A DNA stretch of 45,294 bases, from positions 1 to 45,294 of the forward strand of contig JAJDBB010000104.1 of the NCBI GenBank assembly GCA_029261555.1, read 5' to 3'. Positions 34,149-43,419 of the stretch are shown here, piece by piece. Source of the stretch: Nitrospinaceae bacterium. GTDB lineage: Bacteria; Nitrospinota; Nitrospinia; Nitrospinales; JACRGP01. Numbering within the stretch: the first letter of the stretch is position 1; every line of letters begins with the position of its first letter. The translations under genes were made by a program, and so were the position numbers. The notes beneath the pieces were generated by a model. It did no database searches. It was not told the DNA's origin and saw only the letters and a list, made by a program, of their open reading frames with translations.

Positions 34149-35912
34149 ATGTTTAACGACTTCCGCGCCCTCCCGCGCTCCAAAGAAACTCTCGCCGTTT
34201 TATTCTGGGCTTTCTTTTGCCTGTTGGCATTCAGCTATCGCCTAGGCGAAATACCGCCTTATCACACGGACGAAAGTTACTACATTGAATCGGTAAAGAC
34301 CATGGTCGCCTCCGGCGACTACGTCACTCCCGTTTACCACGAGAAAAAACGCTTTGCCAAACCCATATTGATTTACTGGGCGATGGCTGTTCCCTACAAA
34401 ATTTTTGGCTTCAGTCTGACTGCAGCGCGTAGCGTCTCCGTGTTTTTTGGGGCCGCCTGCGTCTGGCTGATTTACTATCTTGCGCGCCGCCTGTTCGGTC
34501 CTGTCGCCGCCTGGAATGCCGCCTTGATCCTTCCCGGTTTTTATATCCACATCCTGGTGACGCGCTGGGCCACCACCGATATGGCGATGAATTTTTTTAT
34601 CCTGCTCGCAATCTACTTTTTCGTTCGCGGGTTCCAGGAAGAAAACGAACGGCTCTGGTGTTACAGGCTTTTTTATCTGTCCATGGGGCTTGGCTTTCTT
34701 ACCAAGGGACCGCCCGCCCTTTTAATCCCCTGCCTGGCTATAACAGTCGCCGGTTTGTTGACTCGAGAAAAGATCTCAATAAAAAGTTTGCGGCTTTGGA
34801 GCGGCGGCGCCATTGTCCTGGCGGTCAACTTACCCTGGTTCTCCGCCATGTTCATGTTGCACGGCGAGGAATACCGATCCCATCTCTGGGGCGCTGAAAT
34901 GCGAGACCGCCTGATAAACAACGCAGAGCTTAGTTTCTATTTTGTATGGGTGAGCATCCGCTATTACCTGCCCTGGTCCCTGTTTTTTATCTCGGCGCTG
35001 GGAGTCTATTTTGGTTTTATAAGAACCGGCTCGGCGGAACCTCAAAATTTGAAAATGATAATGTGGAACCGGGTGAAAAACCGTTTTCAGGGTTTGCGCG
35101 AAAAGGAGAACCTGCCGCTTTTATTCTGCATTTCCTGGTTTGCGTCCTGCTTGATTCTGTTCACCCTCTTAAAAATTCAGCACAGCCGGTACATGTTGCC
35201 CGCCTCTCCGGCCATGGCAATGATCATTGGCTGTTTCCTGAATCAACGGTTGCGCCGCGAAAATTTCCATCGATTATGGATCAAAATTCCGTTTTATTTT
35301 TCCGTCGGACTGTACTTTTTGATCGGAACCGGAGTCGCCGTCGGACTGTTCCTGTACAGTTCCATTTCTCCGCCTCCATTCCGGTTAACGCTTCTGCCCC
35401 TCGTTATATTTTTAGGCGCAGGTTCCTGCGTTTTGTTCTACATTAGAAAGCAGAGCGGGCTTATGATCGCGGGCCTGGCCGTCACCCAACTGGTTTTTCT
35501 GGCGAGCTTGACCGGAGATATCATTCCTCACTTCAATCAACACTCCATGAAAAACATCGCCGGTGAAATTCGAGAAACTGGCAACAGGGACGAACGCGTC
35601 GCTTTGTTCAATCTCGATAATTATCGCGCCAAACTGGAAGTGTTGACCGCGCATGCAACCTACCAGGTCAACGACCCGGATCAATTAAGACGCTTCGCCT
35701 CGTCCGGGGGAAAAGTCTATTTGGTCATGAGAGAAACCGATTGGAAGGGCGAGTTCCAACAAGAGGGATGGGTTCTTGCGAAAAAGGAGGACTTGTGGAA
35801 AAAAATTCGCTGGGACGCAAAGACCCTGAAAGCGATCCAACAAAATGGGTTGGCTGAAACTCTTGAAGAATACAGGGAGGACGCCGTCTTGTTAACCGGC
35901 GGCGGGCTTTGA
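34149..35912 (+). CDS. ArnT-like / PMT-family membrane glycosyltransferase
   Basis: A 587-residue inner-membrane GT-C transferase that moves a sugar from a lipid-phosphate donor to an acceptor such as lipid A or a protein in the periplasm. The signature YHTDESYYIESVKTMV near residues 38-52 includes the catalytic Asp-Glu, and FAKPILIYW follows. About 12 membrane helices fill residues 10-440, and a periplasmic C-terminal domain follows from about 460. It overlaps the 3' end of the convergent FGE-like gene by 21 bases. The acceptor is unknown; lipid A modification by ArnT is only one possibility. Confidence 0.88.
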   Translation: MFNDFRALPRSKETLAVLFWAFFCLLAFSYRLGEIPPYHTDESYYIESVKTMVASGDYVTPVYHEKKRFAKPILIYWAMAVPYKIFGFSLTAARSVSVFFGAACVWLIYYLARRLFGPVAAWNAALILPGFYIHILVTRWATTDMAMNFFILLAIYFFVRGFQEENERLWCYRLFYLSMGLGFLTKGPPALLIPCLAITVAGLLTREKISIKSLRLWSGGAIVLAVNLPWFSAMFMLHGEEYRSHLWGAEMRDRLINNAELSFYFVWVSIRYYLPWSLFFISALGVYFGFIRTGSAEPQNLKMIMWNRVKNRFQGLREKENLPLLFCISWFASCLILFTLLKIQHSRYMLPASPAMAMIIGCFLNQRLRRENFHRLWIKIPFYFSVGLYFLIGTGVAVGLFLYSSISPPPFRLTLLPLVIFLGAGSCVLFYIRKQSGLMIAGLAVTQLVFLASLTGDIIPHFNQHSMKNIAGEIRETGNRDERVALFNLDNYRAKLEVLTAHATYQVNDPDQLRRFASSGGKVYLVMRETDWKGEFQQEGWVLAKKEDLWKKIRWDAKTLKAIQQNGLAETLEEYREDAVLLTGGGL

Positions 35913-36839
35913 TGAAGATTCGGCAGTCCCTTTCGCCTTTATAGACTGGGCGCAACGAAAGCCGATGTAGTTATAAACCTCGTTTGGAATACTGCCGAAC
36001 AAGGTGATTTTTGTATAGACCCTGTTCTTGGGATTCAACCAGGTACGATTGGAGCTTCTCAGTGCGCCCGCCGAGGAAATGAACGAACCGCCGCGAATGA
36101 CCTTGTATTCTCCCTTTTCCGGTCCGCTAGGATTGTCGCGGGTCCAGGCCGAGAGGTGCGGCGCATACCAGTCATCCACCCACTCCCACACATTACCCGC
36201 CATGTCGTACAACCCATAACGGTTGGGCGTTTTTTGCCCTACGGGGTGAGTCTGCTTGTCCGAATTATCTTCAAACCAGGCAAACCGGTCGTCCATCAGA
36301 TTTCCCCAATAATACCGGGTTTCTGACCTGCCGCGCACGGCATATTCCCACTCCGCCTCGGTCGGCAGACGGCACTGACCTTCCGTTTTGGCGATGAATT
36401 CCTTGATATCAAAATAACTCACCTGCTCTACCGGGAAGTCGGGTCCGACAAATTTGGCCGGATTGTATTCCATAACTTTTTCCCAACGCGCCTGGGTGAC
36501 TTCATACTTGTCCAGATAAAAATCCCTGACGCAAACCTCGTGTTCCGGCTGTTCATCCACCTGGGCGTTATCATTACCCATATAGTAACAACCGCCCTTA
36601 ATGAAGACCATCCCATCGGGAGCCTGGTCCGCCATTTTTTGATCTTCCTCGGACAGTTTAATGGGTTCCAGGGTCGCCGGACCCTTTTGGCCGGATAAAT
36701 CGGGAGGCGATAGATCTTGTTTTTGCGGCACCAGCGGAGACGACTCGACGGGCTTTTCCGCTTGCTGGTCCTCGCTTTGCGAGCAACCAGAGAAAAACGC
36801 CAGAAAAATCCCCAAAATCAAACTGCTCAGAAAGTTCAT
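35892..36839 (-). CDS. FGE-sulfatase-fold lipoprotein lacking the catalytic cysteines
   Basis: A 315-residue lipoprotein: hydrophobic start, lipobox FSGC with Cys19, a linker, then a formylglycine-generating-enzyme-like domain (about 78-305) with MVFIKGGCYYMGND, DFYLDKYEVTQARW, CRLPTEAEWEYAVRG and MAGNVWEWVDDW. True enzymes carry two cysteines just after the conserved RGGSW motif; here the segment is RGGSFISSAGALRSSNRTW, with no cysteine. It therefore probably does not convert sulfatase cysteines and may be a binding domain. Homologous folds occur in protein-sensing and other proteins. It is convergent with the transferase gene. Confidence 0.86.
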   Translation of the reverse strand: MNFLSSLILGIFLAFFSGCSQSEDQQAEKPVESSPLVPQKQDLSPPDLSGQKGPATLEPIKLSEEDQKMADQAPDGMVFIKGGCYYMGNDNAQVDEQPEHEVCVRDFYLDKYEVTQARWEKVMEYNPAKFVGPDFPVEQVSYFDIKEFIAKTEGQCRLPTEAEWEYAVRGRSETRYYWGNLMDDRFAWFEDNSDKQTHPVGQKTPNRYGLYDMAGNVWEWVDDWYAPHLSAWTRDNPSGPEKGEYKVIRGGSFISSAGALRSSNRTWLNPKNRVYTKITLFGSIPNEVYNYIGFRCAQSIKAKGTAESSSKPAAG

Positions 36840-37112
36840 CGTTCAAGCCTTAAAATAAAAAGAGGCGATCATAACATTCTGTCGTCATTTATAGCAAAAT
36901 TTTATTTTTTTCAAACACAGACCATATTAATCTGGATCCTTCAAACGACGTGGCACAAGCCCACCCGCCTGCCTAAATGACGGGCGTCATTGTCACTAAT
37001 GCAAGCGATGGTCAGGCGAGGATTGCTCTAGCGGGGGTATTAGGGTCGCCCCAGTTCTATGCGCTCGATGATCGGCATTAGCTTATCTACATTGACTTTT
37101 TCAAAGTTAGCT
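36840..37112. other. Intergenic region with inverted repeat
   Basis: 273 bases between two minus-strand genes with no convincing gene. It holds a perfect inverted repeat AATGACG-GG-CGTCATT at 36976-36991 and AT-rich DNA near 36895. On the minus strand a short frame in another phase runs past the GNAT stop (about 37112 to 37045), but it has no start codon. Confidence 0.5.
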
Positions 37113-37640
37113 TCAAGTAGTCCAAAGTGAGATTTGACGCCATGGTCCTGGCACAGACAGTTTTCCCTCAAGAGACGTTTCTACATCGCACAGTTTGATG
37201 GACTGCCATGCTCCACGCCATTCTGCCGGTAGTGGATATGGCGTAACGACTTTGTCCTCTGCCTTAAATCCAAAACGACTGTAATAAGCTGGGTCGCCAA
37301 GAACAAGGACATAACAAATTTTAGAGTTTTCCAGGTGTTTGAAACCCGTCTGAACCAACGTGCTTCCTATCCGTTGTTTATGGAGAGTTGGCGTGACCGC
37401 AAGCGGACCTAAAAGTGCGACCTTACTCTTCCCTCCCTCAACGTGGCAAAACGTGAAACCTATATGCCCTACGATTATGTTATCCAGAGATCCAACGAGC
37501 GATATTACGCTCTGTCTAAGACCCAGAAGTTTCCTCACAAGCGGTACCAGATCCTCGTCTGGGAAAACGTCTACATACAGTTGTTCGATCTCTGTAACGT
37601 CACGGGGTCGGCATTCCCGAATATCAAGTTTGCTAATCAT
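37113..37640 (-). CDS. GNAT-family N-acetyltransferase
   Basis: A 175-residue acyl-CoA transferase of the YhbS-like branch. The acetyl-CoA loop is LHKQRIGSTLVQTGF (with QRIGST), followed by YVLVLGDPAYYSRFGF, a family signature. I chose ATG 37640 (MISKLDIRECR) with GAGG before it; the frame upstream to 37667 is less likely. The base composition is more AT-rich than neighbours and its codon choice looks different, which may mean transfer, but no mobile element flanks it. Acceptor unknown. Confidence 0.85.
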   Translation of the reverse strand: MISKLDIRECRPRDVTEIEQLYVDVFPDEDLVPLVRKLLGLRQSVISLVGSLDNIIVGHIGFTFCHVEGGKSKVALLGPLAVTPTLHKQRIGSTLVQTGFKHLENSKICYVLVLGDPAYYSRFGFKAEDKVVTPYPLPAEWRGAWQSIKLCDVETSLEGKLSVPGPWRQISLWTT

Positions 37641-37884
37641 TAAACCTCGTTTTCCTCTTTCACCCATTGGATTCCCCTGATTTTTTCATTGAAAACCCTG
37701 AAATCGTCCTATTTGAAGCCTTCCTCCCACTATTATAAGCGGGATGATTTCTTTCTAAATGGGAAATATGGGATTAAATTGAAAAATATTTAAACGATTC
37801 TATTCCAATGCTTTAGGTTTTAGCCGCGAATGCCGATAAAGCGTTATCGAAAACCTTGAGTTACGCTTTCTGGATATTTGCTTC

Positions 37885-40356
37885 ATGAGACAGTTTTTAA
37901 TTATCTCAACACTTTTATTGTTTGGCTTTGGCCTGGCTTCCTGCCAATCAGGTCCCCTGCCCTTCAAGCCGGATTCTAAAATGAAAAGCCAAAAATCCCT
38001 GGTTCTCATGGACAAGCTTAAGGATAAGCCTTCCAGTCCAATACGCCTGCACAGCGACCTTGATTTTGCAAAATTTCAATTCAATTCTGGCAATTACAAT
38101 ACGGCGGAGTTTTTCCTTAAAAAAACCTTGTTGGACTATCCGGGAAACCTGGAGGCCAACCGCCTACTTCCCTGGTCGTATTTTTTTCAGGGCCGGTACG
38201 ATAAGGCGTTGATCGCTTTTAAGCAGGGGCAATCCCTGTTTCATCACGATCCCGCCCCCTGGATAGGAATGGGATGGGCGCAATTCGGCCTGCGCGATTA
38301 CGAAAAAGCTATCGCCAGCTTAGATCGGGCGGAGGAGCTTTTTGGAGAGACTTTTCACATACGCAAGGGCCGGGGATTCGCTCACTTGCGCCTGCATCGC
38401 TTGGACAAGGCCAAGAGGGAGTTCATTAAAATTTATAGTTTTGCAGAGATGAAAAAAATCATCAGCCTTTGGGAAACCTGGGACGGCTACAATCCCGATA
38501 CCCGTTTGCCATTGACCCCTGGCAGTGAAAAAACAGTATCTATATTCACCTTGCCGGATGAAAAACCCCGCTACCCCAGTATGCTGTTAGGCCAACCTGC
38601 GGCGGAAGATCCTAAAGCCCTCGATCGCTTCGGGCAAAAGGTAAAACAGAAATTTCAATCGGCCGTCGACAAAGTAAGTTGGAATCCTGTACGCCGGAGA
38701 AAGCCCTCTCCGCCTTTGGAACGGGCCTGGGAGCTTTATTATAAAAACCTGCACCAGGAAGCTCTGGATGAATTTGACGATCTGCCAAAATATTTATCCA
38801 AGGGCGTCGACGCGCAAAACGGGCTGGCGTGGAGTCTACTAAAAAACGGAAATATTCTGAAAGCGCAAAAGAAATTTGAGGAAATCAAAAATTCCTACCC
38901 CGGTTTTATTGGCGCCGCGCAGGGGTTGAAGTTAGTGGAAGAGAAGAAATCCCAAAAGGCCGCCCAGGTTCAATACTACCTCGATTTAAAAAAACCTGAA
39001 ATTGCCCAGGAAAAAATGGAGGTTTTTGAAAAGGATTATTTAAGCTGGCCGCATGTTTATCGCAAATGGCCGGAGATCCAGAACCTGAAAGGCTGGACAG
39101 CCCTGCAACAGGGGAAATACAACGCATCCTGGAGTTATTTCAAAAAGGCTATGAAGTACGATCCCGAGAATAAAACCGCCTATCGCGGGGTTGGCGAGGT
39201 TTTAAAAGAGGCGGCGCCGGGGCTTTACAAAGCGCGTCTGGCTTTTGAGAAAAAGGATTATAAATCCGCCGCCCGGATGTATTGGGATTACGCAGACTAT
39301 TACAGCAGAGAGAAAAAGGTCCACAACGTCCTGGCGGACGCCCACCTCGGCCTTGCCTGGAGCCATTTCTATAAAAAGGAATACGAGGACGCCGTTAAAA
39401 ATTTCAAACGCATCCGGAAAGCCGACGGACTAAAATTTGAAGCCGCCCGGGGAATGGGCGCCTCCTATTACAATATGGAAAACTACGCCGAGGCGACCAA
39501 ATATTTTCAGAAAGCCGACAAGCTCCATCCCAACAGCCCGGACGTCGTTTCAAAACTCGATTGGAGCATTTTAAGAAGCCAAAAACCCGATAAGTCGAAA
39601 GCGCATTTTCACAAAGTTATAAAGAAAGATCCCACGCGCGCTTCGGCCTACCTGGGATTGGGCTGGATTGAATACAAGCGGAGCCAACCCGATCTCGCGG
39701 CGGAATACTTCCTCAAAGCCATCTCCCTCGATCCGGACTTTGTCATGATGGACGAATTTGTTTCCATGTTAAACCAGGAACGCTTTGGCTGGGAGATTTA
39801 CAATCATCTGGGCTGGGCGTTTTACAAACGAGGCCGACACAACAAATCCCTGGAACTGTTCCAGATTTCCGCCTCGCGGGAAAACTACAAGTCCGACACG
39901 CTAAAGGGAATGGGTTACAGCCTGTACCGTCTCGGTCAGTACCGGGAGGCGATTGCTTTCCTGAAGCAAACCTTGATCGTCAATAAATACCCCAAACCCC
40001 TGGCGGAAACCGTTCTGGAAGAGGACGCCATAACCCCGTTCCCCGTTGCCACCAATCCCGGAACGGTGATAGGACGTTGCTACCTGGCATTGGGAATGTT
40101 TAAAGAGGCCGCCGCCGCCTTCAGCCTGGAGCGGGAGACGCGGCCCAATTGGCCGGAGATTCACGACGGTCTGGGCTGGGCTTATTTGCGCCTGAATCGG
40201 CTCCCGGAAGCGCGGATCATGTTCAACAAAGCGCTCGACCTTCAGCCGCTGTTTTATTCCTCGCACAAAGGTCTGAACGCAGTGAAACGACGGATGGCCG
40301 AAAAAAACCTGCCTGGAAGCCCTTCTTATCTACGGGCTTCGACGCGCTCCCGTTAA
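37885..40356 (+). CDS. Large TPR-repeat lipoprotein
   Basis: An 823-residue lipoprotein: signal peptide with lipobox LASC and Cys20, then tetratricopeptide-like helical repeats over most of the length (for example NTAEFFLKKTLLDYPGN, EKAIASLDRAEELFG, AEATKYFQKADKLHPNS, DLAAEYFLKAISLDPD, PEARIMFNKALDLQPL). About a dozen repeats, many degenerate, plus a spacer near 200-270 that is not TPR. The recurrent G-L-G/A-W-A motif within repeats is unusual but consistent. It probably scaffolds an envelope assembly such as export or capsule machinery. The only neighbour pointing to a partner is the ArnT-like transferase 2 kb away, so its job is unknown. Confidence 0.88.
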   Translation: MRQFLIISTLLLFGFGLASCQSGPLPFKPDSKMKSQKSLVLMDKLKDKPSSPIRLHSDLDFAKFQFNSGNYNTAEFFLKKTLLDYPGNLEANRLLPWSYFFQGRYDKALIAFKQGQSLFHHDPAPWIGMGWAQFGLRDYEKAIASLDRAEELFGETFHIRKGRGFAHLRLHRLDKAKREFIKIYSFAEMKKIISLWETWDGYNPDTRLPLTPGSEKTVSIFTLPDEKPRYPSMLLGQPAAEDPKALDRFGQKVKQKFQSAVDKVSWNPVRRRKPSPPLERAWELYYKNLHQEALDEFDDLPKYLSKGVDAQNGLAWSLLKNGNILKAQKKFEEIKNSYPGFIGAAQGLKLVEEKKSQKAAQVQYYLDLKKPEIAQEKMEVFEKDYLSWPHVYRKWPEIQNLKGWTALQQGKYNASWSYFKKAMKYDPENKTAYRGVGEVLKEAAPGLYKARLAFEKKDYKSAARMYWDYADYYSREKKVHNVLADAHLGLAWSHFYKKEYEDAVKNFKRIRKADGLKFEAARGMGASYYNMENYAEATKYFQKADKLHPNSPDVVSKLDWSILRSQKPDKSKAHFHKVIKKDPTRASAYLGLGWIEYKRSQPDLAAEYFLKAISLDPDFVMMDEFVSMLNQERFGWEIYNHLGWAFYKRGRHNKSLELFQISASRENYKSDTLKGMGYSLYRLGQYREAIAFLKQTLIVNKYPKPLAETVLEEDAITPFPVATNPGTVIGRCYLALGMFKEAAAAFSLERETRPNWPEIHDGLGWAYLRLNRLPEARIMFNKALDLQPLFYSSHKGLNAVKRRMAEKNLPGSPSYLRASTRSR

Positions 40357-40531
40357 GACTGATCGTTGAGAAAAGACTTAAAAGGGCGTTGGTTCTCCGC
40401 CCTTGGATGAGTTTGTTGAGGAGGTCGACTCGACCTTCAGTGCACATCTTCCCGTCCGACAAAACCTTGAAGTGTGATTTTGATTGTTGCGTCTAAATCC
40501 TAGGAATTTCCCCCAAGACAAAAGATTTTAA

Positions 40532-40561
40532 TTGACAAATGGTCAACTTATTGAATACAAT
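40532..40561 (+). promoter_or_regulatory. Promoter with dyad in the TPR-acs gap
   Basis: A consensus TTGACA (40532-40537) and TACAAT (40556-40561) are 18 bases apart. The dyad TTGAC-AAATG-GTCAA (40532-40546) covers the -35 box, suggesting a regulator site. Transcription would begin near 40568. Confidence 0.55.
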
Positions 40562-40567
40562 GGCGTT

Positions 40568-40636
40568 TCAAATCAATTATTCACAGGCGGTTTTAGCTCG
40601 ATATATTTGGGGAGGAAGGGTTACCTTCCTTTTTTC
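40568..40636 (+). ncRNA. Candidate small RNA
   Basis: About 69 bases between a good sigma70-type promoter (TTGACA-18-TACAAT) and a strong intrinsic terminator, with no open reading frame. This architecture fits a short regulatory RNA ending at the terminator. Alternatively, the terminator belongs to the upstream TPR gene and the promoter is fortuitous. The downstream acs gene is antisense and does not overlap it. Confidence 0.4.
40613..40636 (+). terminator. Intrinsic terminator
   Basis: A perfect seven-pair stem AGGAAGG / CCTTCCT with loop GTTA (40620-40623), running directly into six thymines. Typical rho-independent terminator on the plus strand. It could end either the candidate small RNA or a transcript from the TPR lipoprotein gene 260 bases upstream. 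Confidence 0.75.
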
Positions 40637-40754
40637 GCCGAGGTGCGGGAAGTCGTGGGGTTGTCCCTTTTAGGGGTTGCCCCCATGATCCCAACTTTCA
40701 TCCGCCTGCCGTTCCCTTCCCGCCTCATTGACCTCGCCCGCAAATCTTTTAATC

Positions 40755-42734
40755 TCACTTCCCGCTAAATATTTCCTGGTAGGTTGCCTTTAAATCGTCA
40801 ACCACCGAAGGGTCCGCCAATGTCGATGTGTCTCCCAACTGATCGGCTTCATTAGCGGCAATTTTCCTGAGAATACGCCGCATGATTTTGCCCGACCGCG
40901 TTTTGGGAAGTCCCGGCGCCCAATGAATAACGTCCGGCGCGGCTATGGGTCCAATCTCCTTGCGCACATGGGCGATCAGGTCCTTCTTTAACCCGTCGCT
41001 GTACTCGACGCCCGCCATCAAAGTAACGTAAGCGTAAATCCCCTGCCCTTTAATGTCGTGAGGAAAACCAACCACCGCCGCTTCGGCTACGTTCTCATCC
41101 AGAACCAGGGCTGACTCCACTTCCGCCGTGCCTATACGGTGACCGGACACATTGATGACGTCGTCCACGCGCCCGGTGATCCAGTAATAACCGTCTTCGT
41201 CCCGTCGGCAACCGTCGCCGGTGAAATAGTAACCGGGATACAATTTAAAATAAGTTTCTTCAAAACGGTCGTGGTCGCCGTAAAGTGTGCGCATTTGACC
41301 GGGCCAGGGTTCGGATAGAGCTAACACGCCCGAAACTCCGTTGCCTTCCAGAATTTTACCCGTCTCGGAATCGATCACAACAGGTTTGACGCCAAAAAAT
41401 GGAAAGGTGGCGGACCCCGGTTTACATGGCGTACAACCCGGCAGAGGCGTGATTAAAATACCCCCGGTCTCCGTTTGCCACCAGGTGTCCACCACGGGGC
41501 ATTTTCCCCGCCCGATGTTTTTATAATACCAACGCCAGGCTTCCGGGTTGATCGGCTCCCCGACGGAACCCAGCACCCTCAAAGTGGACAGGTCGTATTT
41601 CGCCGGAATCTCCTCGCCATGCGACATCAAGGCGCGAATGGCCGTCGGCGCGGTGTAAAACTGCGTGACCTTGTGCTTGTCCACCACCGCCCAGAATCTG
41701 CCGGGATCGGGATAAGTCGGCACGCCTTCAAACATCAGCGTCGTGGCGCCGTTGGCCAGCGGGCCGTAAGCGATATAGGAATGGCCGGTCACCCAGCCGA
41801 TGTCCGCCGTGCACCACCAGACGTCGCCGTCCTGATAATCGAAAATATACTTGTGGGTCAGCGCGGCGAACAACATATATCCCGCGACGCAATGCTGAAC
41901 GCCTTTGGGTTTTCCAGTGGAGCCGGAGGTGTAAAGAATAAACAGAGGATCCTCCGAGTCCATTTGCTCCGGCGGACAATCGTCGGACGCCGAAACCATC
42001 TCGTCGTGCCACCAAGAATCCCGCCCCGCTTGCATATCCGTTTGGATTTTATCTCCCACGCGCCGGACGACGATGCAGGATTTGACTTCCACGCCCTCCT
42101 TGTTCGCCAGAGCCATGGCCGCGTCGGCGTTGCCTTTAAGCGGCACCGGCTTGGCGCCGCGAAAAGAGCCGTCCGTGGTGATCAAATGAGAGCAACCGGA
42201 ATCGACGATCCGGTCGGCCAGCGCGGTCGGAGAAAACCCTCCGAATACGATGGAATGGACCGCGCCGATACGGGCGCAGGCAAGCATGGCGATCATGAGT
42301 TCCGGGACCATGGGCATGTAAATGGAAACCCGGTCGCCCTTTTTCACGCCGTGATTTTTTAATACGTTGGCAAATTTGCAAACTTCCGCCGTCAGTTCGC
42401 GATAAGTCAGGGAAGAGTTTTCTCCCGGCTCGTTGCCTTCCCAGATGACGGCGGTCTGATCGCCGCGTTTTTCCAAATGCCGGTCCAGGCAATTGACCGT
42501 GATGTTGGTCTTGCCGCCCTTGAAAAATTCGATGGAAATTTTCCCTTTGCGGACGTCATAATTATAGGCGCGCACCTGGTCCCATTTTTTAAACCAAACG
42601 AATTGATCCGCCTGCTCGGCCCAAAACCCGTCCGGGTCGTCTATGGATTTCTGATACATCTCCCGGTATTGGTCCATGGATTTGATCCATGCCCGGCGGG
42701 AAGCTTCCTCGGAAGGGGAATATATCTCTTGCAT
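40755..42734 (-). CDS. acs: Acetyl-CoA synthetase
   Basis: Activates acetate to acetyl-CoA through acetyl-AMP. The 659-residue ANL-superfamily protein has the adenylation loop [12 protein letters not shown], the [10 protein letters not shown] and WWQTETGG motifs, and the C-terminal TRSGKIMRR with the lysine that is regulated by acetylation in homologues. Length is typical. ATG 42734 follows GGAG. It lies 36 bases behind the DUF1566 gene on the same strand, so the two may be co-transcribed. Assignment is secure. Confidence 0.97.
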   Translation of the reverse strand: MQEIYSPSEEASRRAWIKSMDQYREMYQKSIDDPDGFWAEQADQFVWFKKWDQVRAYNYDVRKGKISIEFFKGGKTNITVNCLDRHLEKRGDQTAVIWEGNEPGENSSLTYRELTAEVCKFANVLKNHGVKKGDRVSIYMPMVPELMIAMLACARIGAVHSIVFGGFSPTALADRIVDSGCSHLITTDGSFRGAKPVPLKGNADAAMALANKEGVEVKSCIVVRRVGDKIQTDMQAGRDSWWHDEMVSASDDCPPEQMDSEDPLFILYTSGSTGKPKGVQHCVAGYMLFAALTHKYIFDYQDGDVWWCTADIGWVTGHSYIAYGPLANGATTLMFEGVPTYPDPGRFWAVVDKHKVTQFYTAPTAIRALMSHGEEIPAKYDLSTLRVLGSVGEPINPEAWRWYYKNIGRGKCPVVDTWWQTETGGILITPLPGCTPCKPGSATFPFFGVKPVVIDSETGKILEGNGVSGVLALSEPWPGQMRTLYGDHDRFEETYFKLYPGYYFTGDGCRRDEDGYYWITGRVDDVINVSGHRIGTAEVESALVLDENVAEAAVVGFPHDIKGQGIYAYVTLMAGVEYSDGLKKDLIAHVRKEIGPIAAPDVIHWAPGLPKTRSGKIMRRILRKIAANEADQLGDTSTLADPSVVDDLKATYQEIFSGK

Positions 42735-42770
42735 AAAAATTCTCCGGCGCCAAAAATTCTGGCGAAAAGA

Positions 42771-43202
42771 TCAATCGTTTTTGATAGTTCGGACCGCCCG
42801 TGCGGCTTCGGAAAAAGTCCACAACCCGACCGGCTGGTGCGATTCTCCATCTCGTAGATTCAACACCCAGGTGCACCGTCTCCCCGAAACCAGTTTGGCC
42901 ACCATGGAGAAACCGCATCCAGGGGTGAAGACGTCCGGGATATATATTTCCTTGCCAAATTTGTCCTTGTTGCTGTATGAATCGTCGAACAGGGTGGACA
43001 TTTCATCCTGAGTGGGCAATCTCCAGTCCTGATAACCCGCGAAATTTCTTTCGTTGAGTCCGCGAACGTAATCCATGCATTCCTGGTAGTTGACCCACTT
43101 TTCCAAATCCTGCATGGTATCGGTTTGCGTCCACATCAAACCCGCTTCCTTGTCGGTCACGGTACTATTTCCATTATCCACAAAACGTTGCATATCGCTC
43201 AT
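42771..43202 (-). CDS. DUF1566 / Lcl C-terminal domain protein
   Basis: A 143-residue protein of the DUF1566 (Lcl-like) family, recognisable from MQRFVDNGNSTVTDKEAGLMWTQ and YQDWRLPTQDEM. Family members are usually secreted or surface domains; this one starts MSDMQRF with no signal peptide, so it is probably cytoplasmic. It sits directly upstream of acs. The last residues (GLWTFSEAARAVR) are family-like. Function unknown; co-transcription with acs is inferred from spacing only. Confidence 0.82.
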   Translation of the reverse strand: MSDMQRFVDNGNSTVTDKEAGLMWTQTDTMQDLEKWVNYQECMDYVRGLNERNFAGYQDWRLPTQDEMSTLFDDSYSNKDKFGKEIYIPDVFTPGCGFSMVAKLVSGRRCTWVLNLRDGESHQPVGLWTFSEAARAVRTIKND

Positions 43203-43256
43203 TTCAAAAATTACGGGTTGAGAAAATCAGCGTTCGAGAATATCATTTTTTTAAGG

Positions 43257-43281
43257 CAACTACTAATAGTTGGATTTTTTT
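43257..43281 (+). terminator. Orphan intrinsic terminator-like hairpin
   Basis: A perfect six-pair stem CAACTA-CTAA-TAGTTG followed by GA and seven thymines on the plus strand. No plus-strand gene lies upstream of it (that strand is antisense to acs and the DUF1566 gene), so it may end an unknown short or antisense transcript, or block read-through. It sits in the 217-base gap between two divergent genes. Confidence 0.5.
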
Positions 43282-43419
43282 CTCCCAGGCGTCTCGTTGC
43301 CAACTCATGACCCAAGGCGCTTTTTAGAGGCGCGCTGAAATTTTCAAAATAGCTTTCATCCGGGTTCTATAGAATGGAATCTTTACAAATAACCTCAGAA
43401 ACCTAGCGTCGAGTTTTTT

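Larger units (their letters stand above)
40357..40754. other. 398-base gap holding a possible small RNA locus
   Basis: No convincing protein gene. The first part has hairpins (AAGGGCG...CGCCCTT at about 40382-40405 and GGTCGA-C-TCGACC near 40423). From 40532 there is a promoter, then a terminator at 40613-40636. A 78-residue frame at 40532-40768 starts at the -35 hexamer, overlaps acs and has no ribosome binding site, so I do not call it. Confidence 0.5.

Noticed and set aside
37045-37185. A second frame continuing past the GNAT stop that reads as plausible protein (ending IIERIELGRP)
   Set aside because: It has no start codon, is closed upstream by a stop within the GNAT gene and is under 50 residues; a frameshifted remnant is possible but unsupported.
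40532-40768. A 78-residue reading frame in the TPR-acs gap
   Set aside because: Its start coincides with the -35 hexamer, it spans the terminator, overlaps the acs 3' end and lacks a ribosome binding site.
41475-42362. A 295-residue plus-strand frame antisense to acs
   Set aside because: acs is unmistakable on the other strand; the antisense translation is His/Arg/Gly-rich without family motifs.
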